DNA from: Anoxybacillus tengchongensis
GTDB lineage: Bacteria > Bacillota > Bacilli > Bacillales > Anoxybacillaceae
Assembly (NCBI RefSeq): GCF_014201585.1
Contig: NZ_JACHES010000012.1
Location: 5,544 to 69,543 of the forward strand
DNA length: 64,000 nucleotides
Direction: 5' to 3'
A model generated the notes under the pieces. The model had not been told where the DNA came from and searched no databases. It saw only the letters and a program-made list of their open reading frames with translations. The translations under genes were made by a program, and so were the position numbers. The first letter of the stretch is position 1, and each line of letters opens with the position of its first letter. Below are positions 16,148-25,097 of this stretch, piece after piece.

Positions 16148-18445
16148 ATGTTAAAAAAAATATTAATTGGAAGCCCTATTCATCAGAAGGCGAGCATTCT
16201 TCAATATTTTTTGTTATCTCTTGAATATTTAAATACCGATGGGTTTGAGGTTCATTATTTGTTTATAGATGATAATGAAAGTGAAGATTCGAGAAATATT
16301 CTTTTAGATTTTGCTAAACGTCATCATACTGCTCAAATATTAAGCAGTTCTGATCATCAAAAGTATATTTGTGATGAAAATACACATTACTGGAACGAAC
16401 ATTTAATTTGGAAGGTGGCTCATTTTAAAAATACAATTATTCACACAGCAATTCAAAATAATTTTGACTATCTCTTTCTAATTGACTCTGATATTGTATT
16501 ACATCCAAATACATTAAAGCAGTTGTTGCATGCTAATAAAGATATTATTTCAAATATTTTCTGGACGAAGTGGCAACCAGACCTTCCAGAGTTACCGCAA
16601 GTGTGGGTATTTGATCAATATAGCCAGTATTATTGTAAAAGGGGAGAAAAGTTAAGTACAGAACAAATTCAACAAAGACAGCTCCAGTTTCTACAGATGT
16701 TAAAAAAGCCAGGAATATATGAAGTTGGGGGATTGGGAGCATGTACGTTAATAAGTAGAAAAGCGTTAGAAGCTGGAGTAAATTTTAACGAGATAAAAAA
16801 TGTTTCTTTTTGGGGAGAAGATAGACATTTTTGTATAAGAGCCCAAGCCTTGGGATTTGATTTGTTTGTGGATACACATTATCCGGCTTTTCACATATAT
16901 AGAGAGTCGGATTTGAAAAAGGCTGAGGAATATTTATGTCAGTGTGTTAAAAGTAATGTGACAGAAGAGTTTTTTTTGACTATTAAAGAATCCATTGAAA
17001 GCATAGGTTCTTTTGATTATGAGAGTGGCTATGGGCATTTATCTACTATACATTTCTCAAAACAAATGAGAGAAATTGTTTTAAATCAGATTCAGAGTCA
17101 ACTAGAAGAAAATATAGCGCGTAAGCTGCAAGTAAAAGCTACTGTTGATGCATGTAAAATTAAGGAGATAGATGTAAAAAGAAAAAAAGGAATCATTTCA
17201 TTTACTATAACTAATAATGGAACGGAACAGGGAGTCCCCTTCTCCGAAATGTTTTTATGTGAATCTGAGATTATTAGAGAAGGAGGAAAATGGTTTATCA
17301 ATTCCCTTCTTATTAAAAATGATGAAAAGGATATTACCGGATACCATTTAGAAAGAAAGAAAAAGATTTGTCTAGTATATACAAATCTATCTGGTTCAAA
17401 CACAATAGCTTTGTATAAGCTGATCCCCGAAGATATTAGGGAAGAATTTGATATTAAACTACTTAAGCAAGATCTATCACAAGAATACTTCAAAGAACTT
17501 ATAGATAGTGATGCTGTAGTTGTAACCGAGGGGAACTATTTGTTAGATAAAAATAAGTTTAATGAAAAACAACTTGTTATAGATACATGGCACGGATTTC
17601 CATTAAAAGCTATGGGTTTTGTCGACAAGGGGGAGAAATACAAGGATCATATAGATAAAGTATGGAAGAATGTTGATATCATCACGTCCTACTCTAAACT
17701 ATTTAATCATGTTATGAATCAGTGTATTAATACCAATCCCAATAAATATATCGTAACAGGATCACCTCGTAATGACTTTTTGTATTTATGTGATGGAAAG
17801 CATAGGTTATCTAAGATGGTAGGTAAAAATTTAAATGGAAAGAAAATTTTGTTATACATGCCTACTTATAGGTTCACCCCTAGAGGAAATCGATACGATG
17901 GGAAAAGGGAATGGAATAATCTATTTGATATGTCCGAATTCGATAATGAATTATTTAACAATTTTCTGAAAAATAACGATTTATTACTATTAGTGAAACT
18001 ACATCCAGCTGAAGAGTCCATAGTAATTGACCATATTCAAGAAAACGAAAATATATTTATTTTAAAAAGTGAGATGCTAGAAAAGAATAGTGTTGATTTA
18101 TATGAGATTTTAAATGCGGTGGACCTTTTAATTACTGATTACTCGTCGGTGTATTTTGATTACTTATTGTTAAATCGTCCGATGATATTTGTTCCTGTTG
18201 ATTTACATGAATATGAAAATACAAGGGGGTTATTGTTAGAGCCTTACGAAAGATGGACTCCAGGCTCGAAAGTATTCGACCAACATAGCTTGGAAGAAGA
18301 AATTTTAAAAAGTATTTATGATGATACGTATTATAGAGTAGAGAGAGAATATTTATGTGGTCTTATTCACTTTTATAAAGATTCAATGTCTACGAAAAGA
18401 GTGTGGGCAGTAATTAAAGAGAATCTTACTAAAATCCATGGGTGA
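16148..18445 (+). CDS. Fusion of glycosyltransferase and CDP-glycerol glycerophosphotransferase
   Basis: A 765-residue two-domain protein. The N-terminal ~290 residues are a GT2-like enzyme (ILIGSPIHQKASILQYF, DYLFLIDSDIVLHPNT with a DxD-type site, VGGLGACTLISRKAL, FWGEDRHFCIRAQALG). From about residue 405 on it is a TagF/TagB-type domain: VIDTWHGFPLKAMGF, TGSPRNDFLY, LLYMPTYRF, LLVKLHPAEES, LLITDYSSVYFDYLLLNRP, all hallmark motifs. These enzymes move glycerol phosphate from CDP-glycerol to an acceptor. A TagD-like gene follows at 18502. ATG 16148 is preceded by GGAAAGGAA. The gene is clearly more AT-rich than its flagellar neighbours, pointing to transfer. Probable task: build a glycan and cap it with glycerol phosphate, perhaps on flagellin. 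Confidence 0.82.
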   Translation: MLKKILIGSPIHQKASILQYFLLSLEYLNTDGFEVHYLFIDDNESEDSRNILLDFAKRHHTAQILSSSDHQKYICDENTHYWNEHLIWKVAHFKNTIIHTAIQNNFDYLFLIDSDIVLHPNTLKQLLHANKDIISNIFWTKWQPDLPELPQVWVFDQYSQYYCKRGEKLSTEQIQQRQLQFLQMLKKPGIYEVGGLGACTLISRKALEAGVNFNEIKNVSFWGEDRHFCIRAQALGFDLFVDTHYPAFHIYRESDLKKAEEYLCQCVKSNVTEEFFLTIKESIESIGSFDYESGYGHLSTIHFSKQMREIVLNQIQSQLEENIARKLQVKATVDACKIKEIDVKRKKGIISFTITNNGTEQGVPFSEMFLCESEIIREGGKWFINSLLIKNDEKDITGYHLERKKKICLVYTNLSGSNTIALYKLIPEDIREEFDIKLLKQDLSQEYFKELIDSDAVVVTEGNYLLDKNKFNEKQLVIDTWHGFPLKAMGFVDKGEKYKDHIDKVWKNVDIITSYSKLFNHVMNQCINTNPNKYIVTGSPRNDFLYLCDGKHRLSKMVGKNLNGKKILLYMPTYRFTPRGNRYDGKREWNNLFDMSEFDNELFNNFLKNNDLLLLVKLHPAEESIVIDHIQENENIFILKSEMLEKNSVDLYEILNAVDLLITDYSSVYFDYLLLNRPMIFVPVDLHEYENTRGLLLEPYERWTPGSKVFDQHSLEEEILKSIYDDTYYRVEREYLCGLIHFYKDSMSTKRVWAVIKENLTKIHG

Positions 18446-18501
18446 AGTGGGATTTTTAATTAAAATTAAAAGAATGGACTATTTTTTTCAGTGGGGGAGT
18501 A

Positions 18502-18909
18502 ATGTTGAAGAGAGTCATCACATACGGTACATTTGATTTGTTACATTATGGACATATTAATTTATTAAGACGTGCTAAAGAATTGGGTGACTATTTAATA
18601 GTTGCGTTATCAACGGACGATTTTAATAAAATTAAAGGGAAAGAGTCGTATTTTCCTTATGAACAGAGGAAGCTTTTACTGGAATCTATTAGATATGTTG
18701 ATCAAGTAATTCCAGAAAGAAGCTGGAACCAAAAAATTGATGATATCATTTCATACAATGTAGACATTCTTGTTATGGGAAATGATTGGTTAGGAAAATT
18801 CGATTTTTTACGAGATTATTGTCAAGTTGTATACTTGCCGAGAACAGAGGAAATCTCAACGACTAAAATTAAGTCTGACATACGCACAAACACTTTGTTT
18901 TCACCATAA
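18502..18909 (+). CDS. tagD: Glycerol-3-phosphate cytidylyltransferase (TagD-like)
   Basis: A 135-residue nucleotidyltransferase that makes CDP-glycerol from CTP and glycerol 3-phosphate. Visible motifs are TYGTFDLLHYGHINLL (HxGH-type site), STDDFNKIKGK, MGNDWLGKFDFL and RTEEISTTKIK (RTxGISTT-like). Length matches TagD. It follows the glycerophosphotransferase fusion by about 55 nt, supplying its donor. AT-rich like its neighbour. The 84 nt after it show no clear terminator. A classical wall teichoic acid role is possible, but no other tag genes are present here. Confidence 0.88.
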   Translation: MLKRVITYGTFDLLHYGHINLLRRAKELGDYLIVALSTDDFNKIKGKESYFPYEQRKLLLESIRYVDQVIPERSWNQKIDDIISYNVDILVMGNDWLGKFDFLRDYCQVVYLPRTEEISTTKIKSDIRTNTLFSP

Positions 18910-18993
18910 ATGAGATATTTATAAACTACTCTTTTTTAGCAATAAGAATCTATTATTTGTGACAACAATATAGTTTTTTCATGAGGTGAAACG

Positions 18994-20064
18994 TTGAAAA
19001 CATTAGCTTTAGTCATGATCGTAAAAAATGAAGAGAAACATTTAGCTCGCTGTTTGCAAAGCGTTCAGCAGATCGTTGATGACATCGTCATTGTCGATAC
19101 AGGTTCTATCGATGCGACAAAAGATATTGCTTATTCGTTTGGTGCAAAAGTGTTCGACTTCGAGTGGGTAAACGACTTTTCAGCGGCACGCAACTATGCG
19201 CTGATGCAATCCACGTGTGATTGGAATCTTGTACTGGATGCCGATGAGTATATCGTGAATGATTGTAAAAGTACTATTCGACATTTTATTGAAACAAACA
19301 AACAACAAATCGGACGTATTAGAATGGTGAATGAATTCATTCAAAACGGCGAGAAACGATATGCGCAGTCTTACTTGTCACGCTTGCTTCCTAAAGGTGT
19401 AACATACGTCGGCAAAGTTCACGAACAAGTCAATTCCCCTTTTCCGCGTCAAAATATTGACGTGGAAGTATATCATGATGGGTATGTTCACACGAATAAA
19501 ACCGAGCGAAATTTACAGTTACTGCTTGAAGAACTAAAGCAACATCCAAACGATGACTATGTTTTATATCAAGTGGGTAAGCAATATAAACTGTTGCAAC
19601 AATTTAACATGGCGGAGAAGTATTTTGAGGAAAGTTATCACCTTGCTTCACTCCATGCGTGGTATCGTCATAGTTTAGTGATCGATTACTTGTATACAAT
19701 CATCGCCACCCGTTCGTTTGAAAAAGGATTGCAGCTCATCGCGATGGAACAAGAGAGACTAAATGATTCACCAGATTTTCATTTTGCATGTGGATTGTTT
19801 TATATGGATGCGATTTTTTGTCATATGGATCGATATGCGCACTTGTTTCCATTCATTGAGCAATGTTTTACTCGCTGCCTAGAAATTGGTGAAACAAAGA
19901 AATACGATCGTGTGCGTGGAACAGGTAGTTTTTTAGCAGCCTATAATCTCGGTGTGTTTTACGAAGTCACAGGACAGGTGGAAAAAGCGGTATATTTTTA
20001 TAAACAGGCGGTATATGAAGGATATGAAAAGGCGATTGAACGATTAAGCACGTTAAAATCATGA
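18994..20064 (+). CDS. Family 2 glycosyltransferase with TPR-like tail
   Basis: A 356-residue enzyme with a GT2 domain (LALVMIVKNEEKHLARCLQS, IVDTGSIDATKDIAYSFGA, WNLVLDADEYI) and a helical repeat tail (YQVGKQYKLLQQFNMAEKYF; YNLGVFYEVTGQVEKAVYFY). It is a shorter relative of the enzyme at 14158. It starts with TTG after GAGGTGA. GC content returns toward that of the flanking genes. It closes the presumed flagellin-glycosylation island and is followed by a strong terminator. Confidence 0.85.
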   Translation: MKTLALVMIVKNEEKHLARCLQSVQQIVDDIVIVDTGSIDATKDIAYSFGAKVFDFEWVNDFSAARNYALMQSTCDWNLVLDADEYIVNDCKSTIRHFIETNKQQIGRIRMVNEFIQNGEKRYAQSYLSRLLPKGVTYVGKVHEQVNSPFPRQNIDVEVYHDGYVHTNKTERNLQLLLEELKQHPNDDYVLYQVGKQYKLLQQFNMAEKYFEESYHLASLHAWYRHSLVIDYLYTIIATRSFEKGLQLIAMEQERLNDSPDFHFACGLFYMDAIFCHMDRYAHLFPFIEQCFTRCLEIGETKKYDRVRGTGSFLAAYNLGVFYEVTGQVEKAVYFYKQAVYEGYEKAIERLSTLKS

Positions 20065-20076
20065 TGTGATGTCTAG

Positions 20077-20103
20077 CCTCTCGAATCAGAGAGGTTTTTT
20101 CTT
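20077..20103 (+). terminator. Terminator after glycosyltransferase island
   Basis: CCTCTC/GAGAGG hairpin (20077-20094) followed by TTTTTTCTTTT. Confidence 0.85.
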
Positions 20104-20112
20104 TTCCCTCTT

Positions 20113-20137
20113 CAAATTTCCCCTCTTCATCCGATAT
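20113..20137 (+). promoter_or_regulatory. Sigma-D-like promoter for flaG-fliD-fliS-fliT
   Basis: CAAA (20113-20116) followed after 13 nt by TCCGATAT (20130-20137). It resembles the element before the gene at 14158 and precedes the filament-cap operon. Confidence 0.6.
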
Positions 20138-20174
20138 AAATAGTAGGAACGTATATGTAAAGGAGCGAACGGTG

Positions 20175-20534
20175 ATGATTGAACGAATTTCTTCTTCTCT
20201 TTCTTCCACATATATGTATGAAAAATTGACAGAGCGTCCAGCGGAGCAACCAAAACAGGAACAACCGACTTCACAACAAATGATGGCAAAACAAGAAGAA
20301 GAGCGCATTTCAAAAGAAAAGCTTGAAGAAGTTGTCAAAGGTATGAACGAGTTCTTACAGCCGAGCCATACGTCGTTAAAGTTTAACGTACATGAAGATT
20401 TGAAAGAGTATTACGTCCAGCTCATTGATGAACGGACGAAAGAAGTTGTGCGTGAAATTCCGCCGAAAAAACTGTTAGATATGTATGCGGCGATGATGAA
20501 GTTTGTTGGATTAATTGTCGATCGAAAAATTTAG
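20175..20534 (+). CDS. flaG: FlaG family protein (YvyC)
   Basis: A 119-residue FlaG-like protein. The C-terminal half carries the family core: HTSLKFNVHEDLKEYYVQLI, VVREIPPKKLLDMYAAM and FVGLIVD. The N-terminal half is low complexity (E, P, Q rich). FlaG affects filament length in some bacteria. A GTG at 20172 is immediately upstream of ATG 20175 and both fit the AGGAG site. It heads the fliD operon, as yvyC does in Bacillus subtilis. Confidence 0.9.
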   Translation: MIERISSSLSSTYMYEKLTERPAEQPKQEQPTSQQMMAKQEEERISKEKLEEVVKGMNEFLQPSHTSLKFNVHEDLKEYYVQLIDERTKEVVREIPPKKLLDMYAAMMKFVGLIVDRKI

Positions 20535-20547
20535 GAGGTGGTAAGTG

Positions 20548-22101
20548 ATGAATAATATGCGAATTGGCGGCTTGGCGAGCGGAATGGATATTGATAAAAT
20601 CGTCGGCGATTTAATGAAAGTCGAACGTGCGCCGATCGATAAATTAAAACAAAAAAAGCAACTGCTTGAGTGGCAACGCGATGCGTATCGCGATATGAAT
20701 CGTTTGTTAAATGATTTAGACCGCATGATTTTCGACGGCGTCATGCGCCAAAGCACGTTTTTACAAAAAAAAGTGACGAGCTCGAATGAAAATGTCGTCA
20801 CCGCAACAAGCACGCCGAGCGCGTCGAATCAAACAGTTGAGATTAGCAACATTACGCAACTTGCAACTGCGGCAAGATGGACATCACAAAATACGATTAA
20901 TATAAGTGCAAATGACCAGTTGAGCACATTATTTTCAGGTACAGAGGTAATGCCAACTTCTTTACAGTTTAAAGTGAAAAATCCAGATAGCAGTGTTGAA
21001 GAAACTGTTGCTATCTCACTTGACCCGAGTAAGGACACATTGAGCACGTTGATTTCAAAATTGAATCAAGATACTAAATTAGGCGTTCGTGCGTTTTACG
21101 ATGATTTTACACAGAAAATGGTTATTACTAAAAATCAAACGGGTAGCGGATCTTCTATTGAAGTTACAAGCGGTGCAGAACTTTTCACTAAATTAGGATT
21201 TAACCTAGATATACAGGTTGATTCAAGTGATCCATTAAATGTAATCACAAAAACGTTTTTAAAACAAGATGCAGGGACAGGTCAAAACGCTAAATTCACA
21301 ATCAACGGTCTTGAAACAGAACGAACATCAAACACATTTACAATTAGCGGTATGACATACACATTGAAAAACACGCATGCAGGAACGGTGACGATTACAT
21401 CAACGACAAACACTGATGCGATTTTTAACTCGATTAAATCGTTTGTCGATAAATACAACGAAACGATTGATGAGATTAATAAAAAGCTAAAAGAAGCGCG
21501 CTATCGCGATTATCAGCCGTTGACGGACGAACAGCGTGAAAAGCTGACGGAAAAGCAGGCGGAGAAGTGGGAAGAGAAAGCGAAAAGCGGCATTTTGCGC
21601 GGCGATTCGATTTTATCTAACGCTCTTTCTAGCATGCGACAAGCACTTTATCGCAAAGTTGACGCAGCGCCTGAAGGGTTTCAACAACTTGCGCAAATTG
21701 GCATTACGACGACACCGAACTATTTAGAAGGCGGAAAGTTATTGATTGATGAAGCAAAATTACGAAAAAAAATTGAAGAAAATCCTGATGCGATTTATCG
21801 CTTGTTCAGTAACAATGGGGAAGGAAATGCAAAAGGGATTGTGCTGCAACTTCGCGATGAAATAAAAAAGACAATGAAAAGCATTGAAGATAAAGCAGGA
21901 AATACGTTAAAAGCTACGAATCAGTATATTATTGGAAAAAATATTCTTGACATTGATACACGTATTAGCGCAGCGGAAGACCGATTAAAACGAGTGGAAG
22001 ACCGCTATTGGAAGCAGTTTTCGGCAATGGAAAAAGCGGTACAGCGTGCGAACTCGCAAAGCATGTATTTAATGAATGCTTTTGGTGGAGGAGCACAGTA
22101 A
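20548..22101 (+). CDS. fliD: Flagellar filament cap protein FliD (HAP2)
   Basis: A 517-residue FliD, which caps the growing filament and helps flagellin fold. The N-terminal FliD motif (MRIGGLASGMDIDKIVGDLM) and C-terminal helices (NILDIDTRISAAEDRLKRVE ... YWKQFSAMEKAVQRANSQS) are conserved. AGGAGGTGG precedes GTG 20545 and ATG 20548; the ATG is used. The middle domain (residues ~110-310) is the variable part. Confidence 0.96.
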   Translation: MNNMRIGGLASGMDIDKIVGDLMKVERAPIDKLKQKKQLLEWQRDAYRDMNRLLNDLDRMIFDGVMRQSTFLQKKVTSSNENVVTATSTPSASNQTVEISNITQLATAARWTSQNTINISANDQLSTLFSGTEVMPTSLQFKVKNPDSSVEETVAISLDPSKDTLSTLISKLNQDTKLGVRAFYDDFTQKMVITKNQTGSGSSIEVTSGAELFTKLGFNLDIQVDSSDPLNVITKTFLKQDAGTGQNAKFTINGLETERTSNTFTISGMTYTLKNTHAGTVTITSTTNTDAIFNSIKSFVDKYNETIDEINKKLKEARYRDYQPLTDEQREKLTEKQAEKWEEKAKSGILRGDSILSNALSSMRQALYRKVDAAPEGFQQLAQIGITTTPNYLEGGKLLIDEAKLRKKIEENPDAIYRLFSNNGEGNAKGIVLQLRDEIKKTMKSIEDKAGNTLKATNQYIIGKNILDIDTRISAAEDRLKRVEDRYWKQFSAMEKAVQRANSQSMYLMNAFGGGAQ

Positions 22102-22117
22102 TTTAGGAGGTTGAACG

Positions 22118-22510
22118 ATGAACCCATATCAATCATACCAAACGAACGCGGTGCAAACGGCGTCGCCAGGGGAATTAACGCTTATGCTTTACAACGGTTG
22201 CTTAAAGTTTATTGCGCAAGCGAAAAAAGCGATCGAAGACAAAGATATTGAAGCGCGAAACACAAACTTATTAAAAGCGCAAAAAATTATTCAAGAGCTT
22301 ATGGTGACGCTCAATATGGAATATGAAGTGGCGAAATCGATGATGACAATGTATGACTATATGTATCGCCGCCTTGTTGAAGCGAACATTAAAAGCGACA
22401 TAACGATTTTAGAAGAAGTCGAAGGATATGTGAAAGAATTTCGTGATACGTGGAAGCAAGTCATTCAAATGAATCGTCAGCGTCAATATGCGCAAGGCGG
22501 TCACGTGTAA
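22118..22510 (+). CDS. fliS: Flagellin chaperone FliS
   Basis: A 130-residue canonical FliS (YQSYQTNAVQTASPGELTLM, LMLYNGCLKFIAQAKKAI, YDYMYRRLVEANIKSD). It binds the C-terminal helix of flagellin to prevent premature assembly. AGGAGGTTG precedes the ATG. Its stop overlaps the fliT start (TAATG). A divergent paralog sits next to the large flagellin at 2882, so each flagellin may have its own chaperone (inference). Confidence 0.96.
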   Translation: MNPYQSYQTNAVQTASPGELTLMLYNGCLKFIAQAKKAIEDKDIEARNTNLLKAQKIIQELMVTLNMEYEVAKSMMTMYDYMYRRLVEANIKSDITILEEVEGYVKEFRDTWKQVIQMNRQRQYAQGGHV

Positions 22511-22860
22511 TGAGCGTTGTTACGGAGCTTTTTGAGGCGACGGCGGCGATTGTGACGTTGCTTCGTGAGCCGATTGAAAGGGAGAAGCGTGAAGCGGTCA
22601 TTGAACAAATCGAACAACTGCTTGACAAGCGTGAGCAGCTTCTTCAGCTACTTCCGACGATGTTAACCAACGAAGAAAAACAAATAGGAAAACAGCTGCT
22701 TGCGCTTGATCGGGAGGCGAACGCTCTTCTCCAACAATTCAAACAACAAATTCAGCAAGATTTAAAACAAACGAAGCAAACGAAAGTAGCTGTCGAACGG
22801 TATGATGACTTATACGATTCGTTATCGATTGACGGTATGTTTTATGATAAACGAAGGTAG
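22510..22860 (+). CDS. fliT: FliT-like flagellar chaperone
   Basis: A 116-residue helical protein (ELFEATAAIVTLLREPIERE ... RYDDLYDSLSIDGMFYDKR) in the fliT position, directly overlapping the fliS stop. FliT is the export chaperone of the cap protein FliD in Bacillus. Sequence conservation in this family is low, so identification rests on place, length and helical character. Confidence 0.75.
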   Translation: MSVVTELFEATAAIVTLLREPIEREKREAVIEQIEQLLDKREQLLQLLPTMLTNEEKQIGKQLLALDREANALLQQFKQQIQQDLKQTKQTKVAVERYDDLYDSLSIDGMFYDKRR

Positions 22861-22869
22861 GTAGAATAT

Positions 22870-23259
22870 ATGGTACATTTAACTCCAGAACAATTAACAG
22901 TCGTTCGTCAATATGCAGCGTTATTAGACACCATTGAAGAAGGTTTTCGCTACGTCATGGAAAGTTTTGCGAATTACGAGCGCACGCAAGGGGATGTCGT
23001 GCTCGCTGATATTTTTACAGCGTTCGGTCAAATTGATACGACAAATGAACGCTCATTTGCGCATTTTTTTGCCGATGATATCGCGCTATTGAACGAGCTT
23101 CAACGTTTTTCTTCTGTCGTAGAAGAGGCGTGGAAATTAGACGGAAAGCTGCATGATCCAAATGCGAAGCAACAAATTGTCGAAAAACATTTAGCGCCAG
23201 CGTTTGAGGCGTGGAAAGTAAGCGTGATGCAACATCTTCGTCCGTATGTTGAGCAATAA
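22870..23259 (+). CDS. Unknown helical protein after fliT
   Basis: A 129-residue protein I cannot assign to a named family. It is acidic and predicted all-helical, with aromatic-rich segments (TIEEGFRYVMESFANYERT, RSFAHFFADDIALLNELQRF), no signal peptide and no membrane span. It follows fliT by 9 nt and precedes a strong terminator, so it is the last gene of the flaG-fliD-fliS-fliT operon. A chaperone or regulator linked to filament assembly is possible but unproven. Confidence 0.7.
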   Translation: MVHLTPEQLTVVRQYAALLDTIEEGFRYVMESFANYERTQGDVVLADIFTAFGQIDTTNERSFAHFFADDIALLNELQRFSSVVEEAWKLDGKLHDPNAKQQIVEKHLAPAFEAWKVSVMQHLRPYVEQ

Positions 23260-23284
23260 AAGGTGCGAGTGGATCGCACCTTTT
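23258..23284 (+). terminator. Bidirectional terminator between fliD operon and HD-GYP gene
   Basis: Eleven-bp stem (AAAAGGTGCGA with TCGCACCTTTT) and a GTGGA loop. It serves the two convergent units. Confidence 0.9.
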
Positions 23285-23289
23285 GTTAT

Positions 23290-24372
23290 TCAAAACGCTT
23301 CGACAATCGTGACGTTTACTTCTTTACGTAAGTCGATTTCAAACGGCGATTTGAGCATCTCGCCGCTTGGATTTTGTAAAATACGAACGACAGGACGAAG
23401 CGGATATTCAGGGAAAATGTTTGAGACGACGCCTCGGTATCCTGTGTTTAATACGACGTTTGTGCCGAGTGGGTAAATGGCGACATATTTTAAAAACGTT
23501 TTAATGAGTTCGTAGTCAAACAACGTATTACCGGCCGCGCATAAATATTCAGCTGCTTCGTGCGGTGAGTGTTGTTTCCGATGGTCACGCGGAGAAGTGA
23601 GCGCATCGAACACGTCTGCGATGGCGATAATGCGCGCGAACTCATGAATGTATTTACCGGCTGCTTGATGTGGATAGCCGCTCCCATCAAACCGTTCGTG
23701 ATGTTGGAGTGCACAGTAAGCGGATGACGGTGAAACGTTGTTTTGTTTTTTTAGTAATTCAAATCCAAATTCAGTATGATGGGAAACGATTCGACGTTCT
23801 TCGGGGCTAAGCGGTCCCTTTTTGCCCCAAAGGGCGCTTGGAATTTGTGTCATGCCAATGTCAAATAAAAGCGCTCCGACGCCTAAATCAAGCAATTGTT
23901 GCGATGAATATCCTTTCGCTAATCCGATAACGCCTGCGATTGTTGCCACGTTAACCGAGTGGTGAAAGAAATACCCTTTTGAAATAACAAGGTCAGATAA
24001 GTTAATGAGCAAGTTTTCCCGACTTAATAAATAGTCTAAAATCTCTTTAAATATTTTTTGATATTCTTGTCCGAGGTCAAGCGAGGACACGCGCTGGACA
24101 GCTTTTTGTTCCTCTATCAGTTCTGTCATCGTTTCGTACACTTTTTTTACCGCTTGTTGTCGCACAACGGGACTAATCATTGGCTTTTCTTCAATATCAA
24201 ATGTAAAAATGTCGTAAATATAAATATGACGAATGCCATTTTCACGCAATCCGCGAATGTATGAGTCGGTCAGTTTAACCCCCTTAGCGAGCAAAACTGC
24301 ACCGTTTGGTCCGTAAATATCAACGGCGAGGACATCGCCGCTTTTTGCTTCAAATATGTGCACTTTACGCAT
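23290..24372 (-). CDS. HD-GYP domain protein with altered HD motif
   Basis: A 360-residue protein. Residues 1-~110 are a non-catalytic N-terminal region with strands like VLLAKGVKLTDSYIRGLREN. Residues ~135-310 are an HD-GYP domain: HHSVNVATIAGVIGLA, HHTEFGFELLKKQ, QHHERFDGSGYPH and ADVFDALTSPRDHR. HD-GYP enzymes hydrolyse cyclic di-GMP. The usual HDIGK is FDIGM here (codon TTT for the histidine), so one metal ligand is missing and activity may be lost or changed. It is convergent with the flagellar operon. A motility-related signalling role is inferred from context only. Confidence 0.85.
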   Translation of the reverse strand: MRKVHIFEAKSGDVLAVDIYGPNGAVLLAKGVKLTDSYIRGLRENGIRHIYIYDIFTFDIEEKPMISPVVRQQAVKKVYETMTELIEEQKAVQRVSSLDLGQEYQKIFKEILDYLLSRENLLINLSDLVISKGYFFHHSVNVATIAGVIGLAKGYSSQQLLDLGVGALLFDIGMTQIPSALWGKKGPLSPEERRIVSHHTEFGFELLKKQNNVSPSSAYCALQHHERFDGSGYPHQAAGKYIHEFARIIAIADVFDALTSPRDHRKQHSPHEAAEYLCAAGNTLFDYELIKTFLKYVAIYPLGTNVVLNTGYRGVVSNIFPEYPLRPVVRILQNPSGEMLKSPFEIDLRKEVNVTIVEAF

Positions 24373-24480
24373 GCGATAACACCTCAGTAGAAAAATCGAA
24401 CGCCTTTCATCATCTATAAATTATAGCATAATTATCCATTGTTTTGTTCATCATTTTTTCACAAAAAATGTGACGATTGA

Positions 24481-24510
24481 GAAGGAGTTTTGTAGGGAAT
24501 TGTAGAAATA
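24481..24510 (+). promoter_or_regulatory. Possible sigma-H-type promoter for hpf
   Basis: GAAGGAGTT (24481-24489) and GTAGAAATA (24502-24510) are spaced 12 nt apart and resemble the sigma-H pattern. Bacillus subtilis hpf (yvyD) is known to use stress and stationary-phase sigma factors. The remaining intergenic bases 24373-24480 show nothing else clear. Confidence 0.35.
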
Positions 24511-24544
24511 AGTAACCAACCTTTCATAAAAGGAGGAACAGCGT

Positions 24545-25093
24545 ATGAAATACAACATTCGCGGAGAAAACATCGAGGTTACACAAGCCATTCGAGAGTA
24601 TGTCGAGAAAAAAATCGGAAAATTAGAACGCTATTTTGAATCGACGGAAGGAGTAACGGTTCACGTTAACTTAAAAGTATATAATGATAAACAGGCAAAA
24701 ATTGAAGTGACAATCCCTATGCCACAAATTGTGTTGCGTGCGGAAGAGCGCCATGATGATATGTATGCGGCTATTGATTTGGTCGTCGATAAACTCGAAC
24801 GCCAAATTCGTAAACATAAAACAAAAGTGAATCGAAAAATGCGTGAAAAAGAAGCAAACGGTGTAACATTAACAGCAACTGCTCCTGTGGCAACAGAAGA
24901 GCATGAGGAAGAGGAATTCGAAGTTGTTCGTACGAAGCGATTTAGCTTAAAACCGATGGATAGCGAAGAAGCAATTTTACAAATGAATATGCTTGGTCAT
25001 AACTTTTACGTCTTTATTAACGCAGAAACAAACCGTACAAACGTCGTTTACAAACGAAAAGACGGCAAATATGGCTTAATTGAAGCAAACTAA
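24545..25093 (+). CDS. hpf: Long-form ribosome hibernation promoting factor HPF
   Basis: A 182-residue long HPF. The N-terminal domain (~1-100; MKYNIRGENIEVTQAIREYV, RAEERHDDMYAAIDLVVDKL) binds the ribosomal decoding region. The C-terminal domain (~125-182; VVRTKRFSLKPMDSEEAILQ, LGHNFYVFINAETN) dimerises two ribosomes into inactive 100S particles. AAAGGAGGA precedes the ATG. Order fliT-region, hpf, secA, prfB is as in Bacillus subtilis, with one coiled-coil gene inserted after hpf. Confidence 0.96.
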   Translation: MKYNIRGENIEVTQAIREYVEKKIGKLERYFESTEGVTVHVNLKVYNDKQAKIEVTIPMPQIVLRAEERHDDMYAAIDLVVDKLERQIRKHKTKVNRKMREKEANGVTLTATAPVATEEHEEEEFEVVRTKRFSLKPMDSEEAILQMNMLGHNFYVFINAETNRTNVVYKRKDGKYGLIEAN

Positions 25094-25097
25094 TCCT

